Below are positions 10,540 through 24,900 of a stretch of DNA of 64,000 nt, piece after piece. Under the pieces are notes generated by a model. The model did no database searches, was not told where the DNA came from, and saw nothing but the letters and a program-made list of their open reading frames with translations. The stretch is from Dipetalonema caudispina. Its lineage: Eukaryota; Nematoda; Chromadorea; Rhabditida; Onchocercidae. Location of the stretch: NCBI GenBank assembly GCA_013365325.1, contig JABVXV010000153.1, positions 79,088 through 143,087 of the forward strand, given 5' to 3'. A program made the translations under genes and the position numbers. Each line of letters starts with the position of its first letter. The first letter of the stretch is position 1.

Positions 10540-13050
10540 TCATCCAAGAACTTTCAGGAGATCATCTTCACACATATTAGCATCAAATACGACCTTACTC
10601 CACCTGCTTTGCTCAAGTGCTTCGTAAAACTCTTCACCATTTTGTAATATGTATTCGTTGCTTTGTTCAGCCGATTCATCTTCCACTGGTTCGATACCGG
10701 ACATCTCGTACGATACAATTGCTCCACCAACTACACATGAATAGTACTGCTAAAAAAAACTTTATACTTCAATGATGTTAATTCAGTTTATATTCGATCA
10801 AACCCGTGGACTCATTTTATATGAATCATACAGCAGCTTTTATATAATAATTATATATTCATAAGAAACACACTAAAAATTTCCACGACCAATTCATAAC
10901 AGAAACAGATAGGATAAGATTTCATATACTTCCTAATAATATTAATAGATTTTAATAATATTACTTCACAAACGGTTTGTTGAGGGGTAGTTTGAGGATG
11001 TGCTGGTGGATAAGTGTATGGTGCATGATAAGTATTCACTGAATGAGCACTTGTCACAGGTGCCGTGTTGTAAGGATAATAAGATGCCACCGATGTTGGA
11101 GATGCTACAGATGCTGTTCCATTATCCTGAAATTAGACTATTAATATGATTCCAATAAGCCAAATAATTATAACGAGTAACCTTCATTAAGAAATGCTGA
11201 AACTGGAAAACTGTAATAACACTTGAATATATTTTTCGTTAAAACTTATTACTTCAAAAAAATAAAAAAACCTGAGTCTGCAAATAATTAGTGGTGGTAT
11301 CATATCCAGTAGCATTATGCGGAGCTTGTTGTTGCTGCTGAAGATGACGAGGTTGTCTTGGTGCTCGATATTTCGGCTGTGCCAATTTCAGGATTAGCTG
11401 CTTACCATCGACACGATATTTATTCATTTCAAGCTGAAAATGTTCAATATATAGTTGGGAATTCCTTCCTTTATTAGAGATGAGTGCAAAACGTCACAAT
11501 AAATGACTTATTTTTTTGAAAATTCTAACATTTTTTAGAAACTGAATGAATCATAACAGATATTACCAATGCTCTCTGCTGATCAGTTTGATCGGAAAAT
11601 CGCACGAAACCTAAACCTTTCGAGGTTCCATCCGTATTTCGGTACACTTTCGCACCACGACACGATTCATAACGTTCACCAAAAATCTATAGTGACTTTA
11701 GTAATATAAAAATAAAATAGATTAATACAATACTGGAAAAAGGTGAGAACTTTCTTAAACTCATTTTCAATCTCAACTTGTAGAAGAGAATTCGAAATTT
11801 CGCACTAATAAACTAAAACAAAGACAGACAATATTGCGAGCAATGAATAGCTTACCAAAAAAAGCGCGGCATCATCCATATCTTGCGGCACATTATTTAC
11901 AAACAGATTATACTCAGTGTACCTGAAAATCATACCATATTTCATTTCAGTTTTCTAAAAAAATTTGACTGAAGCATTTTATAGGAATATGAGAATGGTA
12001 AGAGTTACCGTAATCTTGAGTAAGCTGCCAAGATACGATTATATACCAGCGACTGAAGTCAATATTTCGAACTACTTGGTCATTGCAAATATCAAAAAGT
12101 TGCCAGGCAAATTTTATAAGTTTCAAATTTCTGTACCAAAAATACCAATTTCGACCAGCAACAAAACCATTTCCGTACATATGGAAAACAATTACGCCAA
12201 AGAAAAAATGAATGCATTTAAACTAACGGTGCATTTGGAGAATTAGCAAAGGAAAGATTGAATGCTGCACATGGTTTTGATTTCGGAATAATTTTTCCAT
12301 TGATGTGCAACATCGCACGGCGAGCTGAATCGCGATCAGCAAATTCAATGAAGCAATAACCTGCTTGCTGAAATCTCTACACACTCATTAGATGAAAATT
12401 CATCAATTCTTATAAGATAGAATAACTTGGATTAATGATTACTAGCAGATATTTCTATTTATTAGGTGCTCAATTGTTCGGTAGATCATGTTGTGGTTAG
12501 AGTTGTATTCAAGAGTAGGTATCGGTCTTAATGTTGTTTGTTTTTTTTTAGGAAAACACAGGAACTCCATCTAATGCTTAGATATTCTTAGTATAGGAGG
12601 AATATTATTATAAAAGAATAAGAAAGAAAGCGGAATAATCGATGCGATATACTGCAGTTAATAGGAAACATTTAGATGCAATAATTAGAAGTAAAATAAG
12701 AAAAGAATGAGAAATAACTTTATCTTTATTATGATTATCCATTATTTTTGACTACGAAATTTTATCACTAATGGATTTAAAATCTACTTAAAAAAGATTG
12801 ACATTTGCTTAAAAATTATATGTTGACTTAGACACTTATGGCTAGGTATCGGTTTTCAATTTTGTTGCTGCTTGTGAATAAATATAACCTTTCCGCTGTG
12901 TTTATCGAAGACAATCTTCACATTAGTTACTTCTTCACCCATTCGAGCGAATGCTTCCGCTATAAATGCCTGATCCCAATCGGGGCTCAGATCACCCATC
13001 CATAAAGTGCGATCTGTATCATCATTCGGTCGAGATATCTGATATGCCAT
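10540..13050 (-). CDS. SECp43-like RNA-binding protein (tRNA selenocysteine 1-associated protein 1)
   Basis: Exons on the minus strand: 13050-12889, 12367-12228, 11922-11856, 11686-11567, 11433-11272, 11126-10965, 10749-10540. All phases fit, giving 340 aa. Two RNA-recognition motifs are clear. The first has RNP2 TLWMGDL and RNP1 AGYCFIEF; the second has RNP2 NLFVNNV and RNP1 KGLGFVRF. The MGDL...D..FI..AF..MGE opening and the SCRGAKV stretch in the second motif are typical of human TRNAU1AP/SECp43 (287 aa, from memory). The family binds selenocysteine tRNA and affects its modification. The C-terminal part is longer than in human and rich in Gln, Tyr, Pro and Thr, a low-complexity tail. The ATG sits 10 bases after a strong TTTTTCAG acceptor, which fixes the start. 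The family is more certain than the selenium role in this organism. Confidence 0.87.
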
Positions 13051-13060
13051 CTGTTGTTAA

Positions 13061-13068
13061 CTGAAAAA
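13061..13068 (-). promoter_or_regulatory. Likely spliced-leader trans-splice acceptor of the SECp43 gene
   Basis: TTTTTCAG on the minus strand is followed by a 10-base leader and the ATG at 13050. A close acceptor without a preceding donor-bearing coding exon is the usual look of an SL1 site in nematodes. Trans-splicing itself is inferred. Confidence 0.6.
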
Positions 13069-15969
13069 TATTTCCATTGATTTACAAAAATTGTCCTATC
13101 AAATGCGATATTCAGTTCGAAAAATTCTTACAACGTCCTACTACTTACTATTCAAACGACGATTTTGCAAACTGAAAGCTAAAAACAAAAACTTGGCATC
13201 CTAGTTCACATTGAAAACTTAATCATACATTCTAAACTAACAAAAAACTATATGGAATTTGACTAAAGACTAAATATAATGAAAACTACAAGAGTTTAAG
13301 CAAACATCTTAATATAACAAAAATTAATTTAATTAATCTCAGATTTCTGTTAAAAAGTTAAACATGTTCAATGTTAATTTGTAGTTAAATAATTTGATTT
13401 CCAATCATCCTCGTCCTTTTTTTTTAACCAAACCAATCTAACTGTTTAGTTTTATTGATTCATTTCTGGTATAAAATTTTTCTCTTTGTTTACTCTGTGG
13501 TGAATAACAACAGAAGAAGATAACCTAAAACTTTTAACATCAAAAAAAAAAAAAAAAAAAGATAAGCTTACGATCTACTGGAAAAACTTTAGCAAATTGA
13601 AATTTTCATGTTGTAGAAAATAATGTATTACGGTAATGCTACGGTATATTCCATAATGGTCAAATTATAAAACAGTGAAAGAAAATTTTTATTTGCTATG
13701 GAAACAAAGGAAGACAGAACTGATATGAAAGAACTGTTAAGTAAAAACACTGAATCAGGTATAATTGTTTTACCGGATTCAGCTATCAGAATCAGAAAAG
13801 TAAAATTGAGCGGAATTAATTAAACGTTACGAATTTCTATTCCCACTCTCACACAGTGTCATAAAAATAAAATTTTATGCTAAGATATGAGGGGCGAATA
13901 AATTTGACAAACAACAACCATTTTTGAAATAACGAGATAAATTTTGAATTGTTGGACTTCGAATTTAAAAAAAGAAAAAAAAAAAATCAACAAATATATC
14001 ATTCTTGATATACGTCTTTATGTTTTCCGACTAGATTGCTAGAAACATTTTCGTATATTTTATGAAATATTCAACTAACTATGCTTTGATGTAGACAAAG
14101 TACCATATCATTTAACCTGAATTGATACAATTGTTTTTCTCTTCAAATGGTACTATAAATGAATCTATTGTGATGCTTAGTTAACCTTATTTTAACGAAT
14201 TATTATCTAATCCTTCGCTAATTTTTTAATTTTAAATCTTCACAACTTACTCTTTCTATTTTCTATTTGTAGGATGAAAAAGTATAAAACCTTTGTCTGA
14301 AACTAAATCCATAATTTTAACAATAACAGCACTGCATAAAATATGGACAATTGATTTGAAAGGAAGAAATGGTGAGGAACTATCGAAGAACCAGAAGATA
14401 AAAAACGAGGAGGAAGGAATACACTGGAACTTGAAATTATAATTCAAAATTGAACAATTAGGAAAGTTAAATCGAACGGTGAATTCAAGATAATCAGTGA
14501 TTTTTTTGTAGAAAATTTTTGCTTTCGTTTAATAAAAGGAAAAAATTGGTTAGAAAGAAGATTAAAAATGAAAACAACTGTATCCCAGAACCAAAACAAA
14601 ATATAAATCAATATAAAAATGTATTATATATAATAATAACGATAGAATAAAAATAACATATAAAGTGACAAAAACGAAGTAATTTATGGGAAAGATTTTT
14701 TGATAAACGAATAACAAATCGCCATCAAAGAAAGTATAAGTTATATTTTTTGGATAGAAAAATTCAGCAAACAGCTTTAAATGGTTTATAGAAAAAGCTT
14801 AATTCTCTCAGAGAAAACCGGAATGAATAATAGCGGAATTATCATTTACTTATCATTTTAAAGAAAAAATTTAAATTATGAAACAAATGTAAATATCTTA
14901 AAAATTCTAATACTTTTAGGTAAATAAATTTTTTGGAAAGAAATGAAAAGAAATATCACATAAGGAAGGACTACGTATATGATGTTCACATATCAATAAA
15001 TATACAGTGATGAAAACGAAACATTGCTTACTTCTTGTATATTCATCCAAATTGACCAAAACTTATTATAAGAAAAACAGTGAGATTTGTTAACAAATTT
15101 CCCTGTCCGTTCTTCCTCTACAATACAAAGTACCAAAAATGTAAGGAAATAAAGCAAAATACAATCAGAAAAAAAAAAAAAAAAATCAATTTGGATGGAT
15201 ATCTACGCTTACCCCACCACGAAATCGATATTCTCAAATTATGCAAAATGATTTAATTTGTAGTGTCTTTCACAAACACGCTTATTTCCATGCTATACAT
15301 CAGTTTTGATTGATAAGAACAACAAACTTAGACGATTACGGCCGAATTGTTGTTCATAACGTCAAAATAAAAGAATCCTACGACTCATAAAGTAATCGTA
15401 TACAAGGATTACATTCTCAAAATCACTTTACTTATTGAAATAGGCTAGAAAACGAACTGAAGACTTGAAAAGTTCAAGTTAGAAAGGCTAAAGTTAAAAA
15501 TAAAACATCTGTCCGATGAAGTAAACGGAAAAGGTAACAGTGAAATAGAATGTATTAAGCGGAGATGGGAAGAATTTTTTCCTAACATTTTCGTACAACT
15601 TCACGATTATGGAGAAAAACGAGGATGGATGTGTAAATTCATTTCTTTGAAGTGACTTTGAAAATACTATCCATATAACTGTTTTTAAGTGCGACATATT
15701 TTCTGAAATATTAACAATCTACCTCTTAGTAATTATTTCATTAAAATATTGCATCGAATTTTCAAAAATACAACAGAATAATTCTATATAAATTTTCGTA
15801 ATAAATTTTACTTTTCGTTTGCTGAGACTATAACAATACAAAATTACCATTACAACCCAGTTATTGTGCAACGAAAAACACATCACGTATATTAAACATG
15901 ACTCAAACCTAAACAAAAATCTTCCAGTATCAGTGTTAATAACATTCATGTTTCCCGGTTCGATGGTAC
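13069..15969. other. Gap between sec-16 3' end and SECp43 gene, no gene seen
   Basis: This 2.9 kb of AT-rich sequence contains only short unrelated open frames and homopolymer A runs (for example near 13541 and 15171). It should hold the sec-16 3' UTR and the SECp43 promoter. At this length the two same-strand genes do not look like a tight operon. Confidence 0.5.
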
Positions 15970-18900
15970 TTATTCAGCAATTTCAGCCTCCTTCGGTGAT
16001 GGACCAGTATGGATACTGAACGGACTTTCTGTAGATGCTTCGTTATCATCTGGAACATGATATCTGTGACAAAGTAAACTTTGAATATCCATTTAGTCAT
16101 GCTGAGAAAATTTAGTTACTTCAATATTGAAATACATTCATCAAAACAACCCACAGAAATTTACCAGGCATTGAGGGTATGAAGCCAAAGCTGGCAGCAG
16201 CAGGTACTGGAGGTAAAAGAGGGGCAGCATGAATCGCCATCTTTGAAGATGATGTTTCGATGAGTGGGTTGAAATACCTCGACCCTAAAATTCATGTTTG
16301 AGCAAGGAAAAAAAATGATTAAGATCATGGTTAGACGCAAAGCAAATGAAACTGACTGTTTCTACTGTATATTCATCAGTCAAGTAACGCAGACAATTTG
16401 TCAGAAATAAAATGAGAAATACAACAATGAAGTGTTCAGAAGAATTACATAATTTCACTGACAGGTGAAATTCTGTTCTACTTCAATTAAAGAAAAAAGT
16501 TATTTAAAGAAAAAGTTACCACCACTTAGCCGAGCAGCAGTTAACCCACCAACATTACCATGTGTCGACCCGTTTAGCCTTTCCGAACTTGGTGTAAATG
16601 ATGGCGGTGGCTCCGGAACAGATTCTTCCTCAATTCCCTCACCAACATATCTATTGAGTTTCGGATCCCATACAATCTACAATTTCAGAAAATTTTTGAG
16701 GAAATCCAGAAATGACCAGTTCCATGCATGGATGACAGAAAATTTGAAGCACCATTGTTAAACATATTATTCCAATTTTACGAAGGATAAGGAAACATTA
16801 AGTAATACCGATGGATGTTTGTCGTCCGGAAGTATCATTTCATTGTTGGATGGGATTGCTTTTGCAATCGTTGCTTTTAGTTTCGAAAACAGTCCAGAAT
16901 TCTGACGATGATCGTTTACAATTTTCTCTTCACTATGTGTCTAAATATGTTACATCACTTTGGAGACTGAAATCATTAAAAAAAAAAAAATGTAGTTTCA
17001 GTGAATGAATTCATCAAAAAAAAAAGTTGAGGAAGAAAATCCGCCAACCTTTTCATTCTTTTTAACTACACTTGATTGTTGCTGGGAGGAAAACGAATGA
17101 TCTGCAAGAGAGGTAAGTAGAAAATGTAAAAGTGAGTAATTCAGATATGTGAAAAATATATGAATGAAATATTAGCTCCAAAATACCTGGTATAGATTTT
17201 GGGTACTGATTTACAGCTGAATTTAGTGTTGCTGGCGGCACATGGCCAGACTGCAATGTTTCTTGAATCTGGTTTCCTGCTGTTACAATAGATACCATGC
17301 CGTTTGGAAGTTTTCCTTCCTAAAGAAGTGAAATTTATAATTAGAAACTATTTGTATAAACAAAAACAAAAGGAAGGGAAGAAAGATAAGATAAAATTTA
17401 CCAAACAATCAACATTTCGGTGAGGAGTATTTTCATGGCTATTTGTAGAAGTATTATTGCCATCTGTGTATTCAGCTGTTATCTCGCTGTCTGTTTCTTT
17501 TGAATCAGTTTGCTGTTCCATTTTCACGACTTTCCACCCATAACTACCATTATCATAATAATTTTGCATCGCTTCATGTGAAATTTGTTCATTTGTTTGT
17601 CGCACCGGAGGCGAAACAACTGTTGTATGAGTTGTAATGGTACTTTCCGCAGAATCTTTCGTGCTAGCTGGCAGTACTGGAGGGAGTGTTGAGTACTGAA
17701 AACCGTAGGGTTTACTATTTGGCGCAATATAAGGATAATCACGTCCTACAATGATGCTAATAATTTAATTCAGAATTAAAATCGAAAACGCTTGATATTC
17801 ATTGCCTTCTATTTTATTTTCATTATTGATCATCAAAGAAGAACCAATCATTTTTCATAAAAAAAGCAGAAAAAAAACAATGTAATTTAAATAGAAAACT
17901 CAAAGGACTTCACATATTTAGATTCAAAATTGCACCTGAGAAGAATTTACCGATGCTTTCCTATTGCCATATGCTCCAGCCCTCTCCCGTAGTTGTCCTT
18001 GCTGCATACGATATTCTGAAAGGTAAGTAGCATATACTGCCTGTAGGTCTACGTAACAAATAGACAGTATTAAAGATTTGTAGACAGCTTCAACTTCGAC
18101 TTTTTTCTTTCTGCAGCAAAAAAATGGGGAAGAGTAGTATGTAAGCAACTGATAACTGAGAAAATGCAAATACTGAACGAGTTTGCATTGTTGTAAAAAA
18201 CGGAGAGTTCAGAACCAGTTACACTTCAAATATAAACCGGCATAAAATATAATTGTATATTTAATTAATGCTCTTAAAATCTAACCGTTATTTTCAGGCT
18301 TTTCTTCTTCATGCTGCTTGACAGGGACTGTTGATGTGGTGACTGCCTCCTGTCCAATTTGCCATTCGACCGTCTCAGAGCCTAATATTGTCGCGCTGCA
18401 GTGATAACCAAAGAATGATTTCTCTTGGTGAAATATAATTTAGTTCTAGAAGCGGATAAATTCCTTAACATGAATAAAACTACAAAAAAAGAACTTACTT
18501 GACGAAATTGTTTTCCTGACCATCATTGTTTTCAGGGAAATTTTCTGTCATTTCGATCTAAAGTGACTGTTTTTGATATTTCTAAATAAGATATACAGGA
18601 AACCACTGTTCAATTTTTTAAAGAACTGTTATTTGAAGATTTATTAATCGTTAAAATATTCAGAAAATTAAACGAGAAACAAATTACCTGCGGCGATGTC
18701 ATGACTGGACCAACGTCTTCGGTATTATGATCCATAGCCACACTAGCATCATCTTGTTCTATTCTTTCTTCAAATATCCTCTCTCGCTTTTCTATGAAAG
18801 ATCGCAATGTTGGAAGCCAGGCCGTACTGTTTGCGTCTGCGGATGCCACAAATTTCAGACTATAAATATACTAATAAATATCAGGTTCATAGACAAATGG

Positions 18901-21900
18901 AAAATTAAATATAATCAAATATATTTGTGATGCGGTCCTCTGCTTACTAAAACCAATATTTTTTGAGCTCCAACATCGATTCATGTGCAAAAAATCCTCA
19001 AAGTTAGAAATTTTCAGAACCACTGCACGAAAGTGGATTATAAAGGAATGATTTCGAAGTTTAGAGACAAATAAAAAATGCATAGTATTACCGTTCAGCA
19101 AGTTCGTAAAGCCGTTCAAGCTGTTCGATATCGATTTCTTGATGCCTATCCCAAATTTCCTTTGCAATTTCAACACAATATCGGAAGGCATCTTCTGCAG
19201 AATTTCCAAATTCCGAAACGATTTCTGCATAATCTAAGCGATGCAACTGATATGCAATTGATGCATTGAAATTTACCGGATTCCCATTGTTCGCCAATTT
19301 TGTGGAGTATTGAAAAATCTCCGTAGCATGTAAATCTATTATCGAAAAGCTGAAACTTTACGTAACTTAGATGAACACTGAAACACAAAGAGAGTAATGT
19401 TTCAGATGAAATTTTATAGGAAGTACTTTAAGAAAAGTGGAGAACGGGACGACATAAAATGTATTAATGATGCCATATTTTGAAAAGGATTATGCGCAAG
19501 TATCCTCTTCAGATAATTCTTCTACATAGATACTAAAGAGAATAGAATTTTAATTACCTTTTTGAAAATCCGAAATTCATTTCTTCTCCTGGCAAAGTGG
19601 CATGAATAAGTGTTATGTGTCGACGAATATCTGCATTCATGCTTTCGCTAAAAACTCTTGATGAAATCATTCCAATAAGAGCATCGAGAATAAAAGGTTC
19701 TAGTGATAAAAAACCATAAATAAAAAAAAAGACACCTTTTAGGTAACGGTTCGAACGGATTATAGCTGGGCATCAAAAGGCTGACTGCTAGGAAACAAAA
19801 ATCAGCCGCAGCATGCAATCCACGATGAGTAAGTACGCAACCAAGTTGGTATATTGTTCCAAGAGCTTCTGGAGTATTTAAATTGGCAAGTACTATAGCT
19901 GCATGCGGACGCCAGCTATTTGATTCATCCATCGGTGGACTTGTCTAGAAAAACATTGTCTTATCCATATTTCACAATAAATGATTCATTCAGACATCGA
20001 AAATGACACTCTTTGATCTAGGATTTGCATACTTGGTTGTAAACAATAAACAGAGCTCACTCAATCATCCAGTAATTTGAAGTTAATGGCACTGGAAACA
20101 TTAAACAAATAGCCATATCAATAAGGCACGAAACTTACCAAAACCGGAGCCGGTTGACCATTTGCAACTGAAAGAAGAGTCATTACAGGATTCAACTCTG
20201 ATCGTTGCGATAAAAAGGCTGTTTCGACTTTTTCAAGTTCTTGTGGCTCATTGACACACATACGGCGTGCCAGAATCATTGCATCCGAATACAGCCCATC
20301 CTTAACCGCGCTTTCAAGAGCTTCCTGTAAGAAGAGAATGAAGTTTTTCTTATTATAAACTAGAAATATCAGGTGGACTAATATTCTGAATGGTCACATT
20401 TATGTCAACATCCATAACTATATATCTGCAAAAACACCCAAATTACTTTTCATGAGCACCAAGAAAAGTATAAGGTTACCACAGTGACAAATCTGAAATA
20501 ACGGAATGACATAAATTCGAGTGTTGTCAAAAAGTCAAACTTCTTTAGGTACTGAAATTAGTTTGGACATTATAGGACGATGTGCTAAACTTACCTTAAT
20601 ATGGCCACCTAGAAGAAGTCGTGTCAAACGATCATATGCCTTAGAATCCGTAGAATGTTCATTAAAGTTTACAGGAGTATGTAAACTTGACTTTTCTTTG
20701 CCATGTCGTCGCTGCTCCGATACGTCACAGGTGGTCATTAATAACCGCGACAAATCCGGACCCGTTACGCGCTAAATCGTCATCGAAATTAATACAATGT
20801 TATTTTCGTTACTCAAATGAAAAATCGAACAGTAAAGAAACTAAACGTATTAATTCAAAGTCAAAAGCACACCCCTTGCTGCTGCACAAGCATTTCCAAA
20901 AGCTGCCATATTAAAAGACAGTCATTTTCCAAGCTATTTGATGGATTTACAAGATAAGCTTCCGACTTCAGAATTAAATCAATTTGACGTTGTACATAAA
21001 GGTGAACGGAATGAGTGGGAGTGATTCCAGCAATAAGAGGACCTAAAAAATCAGTAGTTACATAAAAGATTCAAATATAAAAAAGTAGTAAACAGATGTT
21101 TCTTGTATTACTGGTATTAGATTATGCAATGAAGGATTGACTGTGTTTAATACAAATCACTGCCAGTTCTTTAAAATTTGAAATAAAAATGACATGATTT
21201 TATATTGGAGACGGTTTTGCATGTACCTCTTGATAGGTGCTTATGATGACGACTCTACATCATTCTGTTCAACTGATCCGATTAGGAAGTTGAGAAAACG
21301 TCTCTGCACGAAATATTATAATATACCTCGGAATGATTCAATGGCATTCGAAATACGCAGCAGTTTGTGACTACCAAACAGACTTTTCAGATCGCGAATT
21401 TCTAGGATGTTTTCCGAATTCTGAACATTTAGCATGATTGTCTTCCCACCGACACCAAATCTTAGAAATGAATGCGGAACACGGAATTTCATTGGTTCTG
21501 GAATAAACAGATTCGAAAAATCTTCTTTTGAAAGATAAAAGAAATCAACAATCAGATTTCGAAAACGAAATTATATTAAAAAAATTAGTGTCGACGTTAG
21601 TATTTAATATCACGCCAATAGTAGAAAGTAAAGGCAGAAAATGAGGAAACAAATTTCATAATGAGTAATGTTTAAACCTAATTTTTGATATGCAAACCTT
21701 TAGGAGCAGAATTGATGCTCAGTTGATCGCTATCATCTTCAACATCACATTGGCTTCCTCGTTCACTTTGTCTAAAAAATTGACGATGCACAAGGAAATC
21801 AAAATGCTTTTAAAAGAGCCGAAAAAAGCGCACCGAAACCGTATCAATTTTTTTGACTACAGCATTATAGCTCTCATTTGTTAAGCATATAAGTAATACA

Positions 21901-24900
21901 ATTTAGGAAATGGATCAGCAATCTTTTCCCAAAAAAATTAGGAATCTTGAGAAATAGCATGCAAAACGTAGGGACATGAAGCAAAGTGTATTTTATGTCC
22001 AAAAAAGAAAAACTCGAAGAAGTCATTCGACTTGAAATATTTTTGATTTGCTTATCATATGCGAAATTAAAGCTGGAGGACGAAGTGGCATAACCAAATC
22101 CCTAACATTCAATCAGCACCATAACTTGGCTTTGGCAAATAAAATGACAGAGTTTCGCTATTAGTAAAAAGAGAGGTGTTCCGCAAGTTTTGCCAGACTT
22201 ATAAAAGTATGTTACTACTGTTTCAACTGCGTAGAGCATAGTCACAAACTTCTTATTTTAGACTATTTCGTTTCGCGCAAAAGGTATCTTTTTCAAGCTT
22301 GTTTTGCAAAAATATGAAGAAATGATATTTAGGATGCCAACCAGATCGCTGCTTGCACAACTATTCGAAGACCCACGGGAAGAATAACTCCACATTTGAA
22401 AAGTGTAAAAAATAATATGAAGCAACCTGCTATCAAGTGTTTCATGCTCATCGCTAAACAGCTGTTTCTGGGACATCTCATAGGCCTTCAACTGATTTAC
22501 TGAACGTTTAGCTATATATTCTTCTTGCGTATGTTTGCAGATCTGAAGAATCGTCAAATACATCATTGAAAACAGTCAAAACAAAACAATAAAATACTTT
22601 GCGATAGTAAATTTACCTTCCAAAGGGCAACTTCAGCTGAATCTCCTTCACACATGTAACTGAAATATTCTCGGTTGAATTTTTTATGAAACAAATCCAC
22701 CGGGAGATAATGATGACGATAGAGAACACAATAAAACAAATAAGCCGCCTTTTCAATTGCAGGCAGTTGGAAGTATTCTGGAGGTGGTGGTAATCTGCGC
22801 ATAATATACTCCACGCGTTCCTTAAATTTCTTTTTAGAATCTTGTGTCTCCTGTTAAATGAAAATAATATGATTAGTAATGTTTCCCTAATCTGACTAGT
22901 TTTTATTATTCAAATTTCATACAAAGGTACACTTTTCAACTTTTTTGTCTTCTCATTTTACTAAATTATCAAAGATCACTAACCTGTGGCAACTGTATAA
23001 CACCGAAATAGTAAAACTCATTTGGAGCTGTGAAAGGTACTGCCTTGTAACGCATCGCGGCTGCTTGCCGCGCCTGCAGAAAGTTTATTCAAAAATCATT
23101 CACATTGTAATATGGCATGACTGCTGTCTATGAAGAATTATTAAACGATGATTTCAAAGTTCAACTAAGCACAGTTCATTTTTTTTTTATACACCCAAAC
23201 CATTTCTGGGTGAATATAAAAACAATTTTAATGGGATCAAAAAGTTATAAAAATGTAAAATGATATTAGAACTATACCATTTCCTGTTCATTATGGATTC
23301 GTGCTATTTCACTGTCACTTCCACTACTTTCTTCTCCACTCTCGAACGAATGTTCCCCTCCATCATTTTGATGAAAGTCCTGGGCGAATTCATTCAGCTG
23401 TTGATATCTACAAACCAGTGATAATCATTTCATGTCGAACAATAAGAGATTCTACGAGAAGAAAAGCAAGACCTTTCAGAATTATAGCAATCAATGCAAC
23501 AGGCAAAAAATTCCAGTCTAGATGTTCTAACCTAGGCCGAAAATTGCAACACATAAGCAGTACGATTGTTTATTGAGACATGAATCCTAAAAGCCTACTT
23601 CTGGAACTAGAAGCATTTTTATGGAATACATTAAACAGCAAGGTATATTTGACAATTTTATTCTCTTTCGAGTCATATACGCGCGTTATGAGTTTTTATC
23701 ATCGGCTAAACTGATGTTCTGGCAAACAAAGAATAGAATTTTTATTGAAATATTAATATTGCAAAAATGTAGAGTAAAACAAGAAGGGAAATTCTCAAAA
23801 TCAATACACTCTTATTAGACTGAGGTAACTGCAAAAAAAGGGTTGAAATTAATGATCGCGCTCAACACTCAGGATCGAAAATTGAATAATAAACGAAAGA
23901 AAAGGATACTTCGAATATGGTGCATCAAATGAAGATTGAGGTCGGCGTATTGGAACTTTATCGTCGTTATACATCATGGCTAATTCATGAGCTGTACGTC
24001 GTCCGACATGAGGTCCCAACGACTGCCTCCCGCTTGGATAATTCCTGATATAGCGGTATGGATTATACAACGTACTATCATATGCATAGAATTATAGGAA
24101 CTGAAACCTTTAACACTCCAATCTAACTTAGACCAATATTTTCATGCTTTCAATAAAATTCAAAACTTCGTTTTTCCTTATAATGGAAATCCAACAGCTT
24201 ACTCGTATGGTTGGTGACCGGTTGAAGAATGAAAGCCATATGCATGTTGCATCATGTGCCTGTGCTTTGCAAGTGCAGGACCTCTATACGGTCCTATCTC
24301 ACCCATCTCCGATTTAGTGCCACGCGGTAGAAAATAATCATGTTCACGAGTACGAGCATGTCGATTTCTTAAAAAAAAGTAACACGATAACGCTCCTGTC
24401 TTATACCATTCAGGTTTATGATCATGAAAAATATAAAAATAAAACCTTACCGACGAAGTGAATTGACGAAGTCTTCCCCGTAATAAACATCATTTTTTGT
24501 GAAGCTGTCTTCAGAACTCATACGCTCGGGAAGCGTATATGAATGATTCACTGCAAAACGAATGGAACTTTAGGAAAAGGAATGATACCGGACCATTGTA
24601 CTAACTAAGCAAATTAATAATTACACAAATTATGGTTACTTTTGGAGGGAGGTCGAAAATCCGACATCGACTCAACATTCTTCGGATTCATAGAAACGTT
24701 GGAATTGAGGCCTATCATTGTTGAATGTCTCTGTTTTCTGTTTGGTATCCTGAAATGCTATTAACAATACAGCTAGCAGCAAGTTTACTAACAGCATTTA
24801 GATAAAATGTGGAAAAGTATTGCAGCATGTGGATCGCTCGTGACAAATAGCTCGAACTGAGAAGCTTAGAAAGTGAAGGCTCATTTTGAAAATACGATAT

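Noticed and set aside
16050..16073. Upstream TCACAG acceptor for the last Sec16 exon
   Set aside because: It puts the terminal exon out of frame with the preceding one. The TTCCAG acceptor before 16049 fits.
17524..17742. Long open frame on the minus strand in the Sec16 region
   Set aside because: It is a shadow frame. The exon starting at 17695 after TTTTCAG, in the frame YSTLPPVLPAS, joins its neighbours in phase.
19690..19740. Apparent frameshift in Sec16 beside a run of nine A (plus strand), with a 36-base pseudo-intron
   Set aside because: Using the strong TTTTTAG acceptor before 19647 restores the phase with a normal intron of about 88 bases, so no indel is needed.
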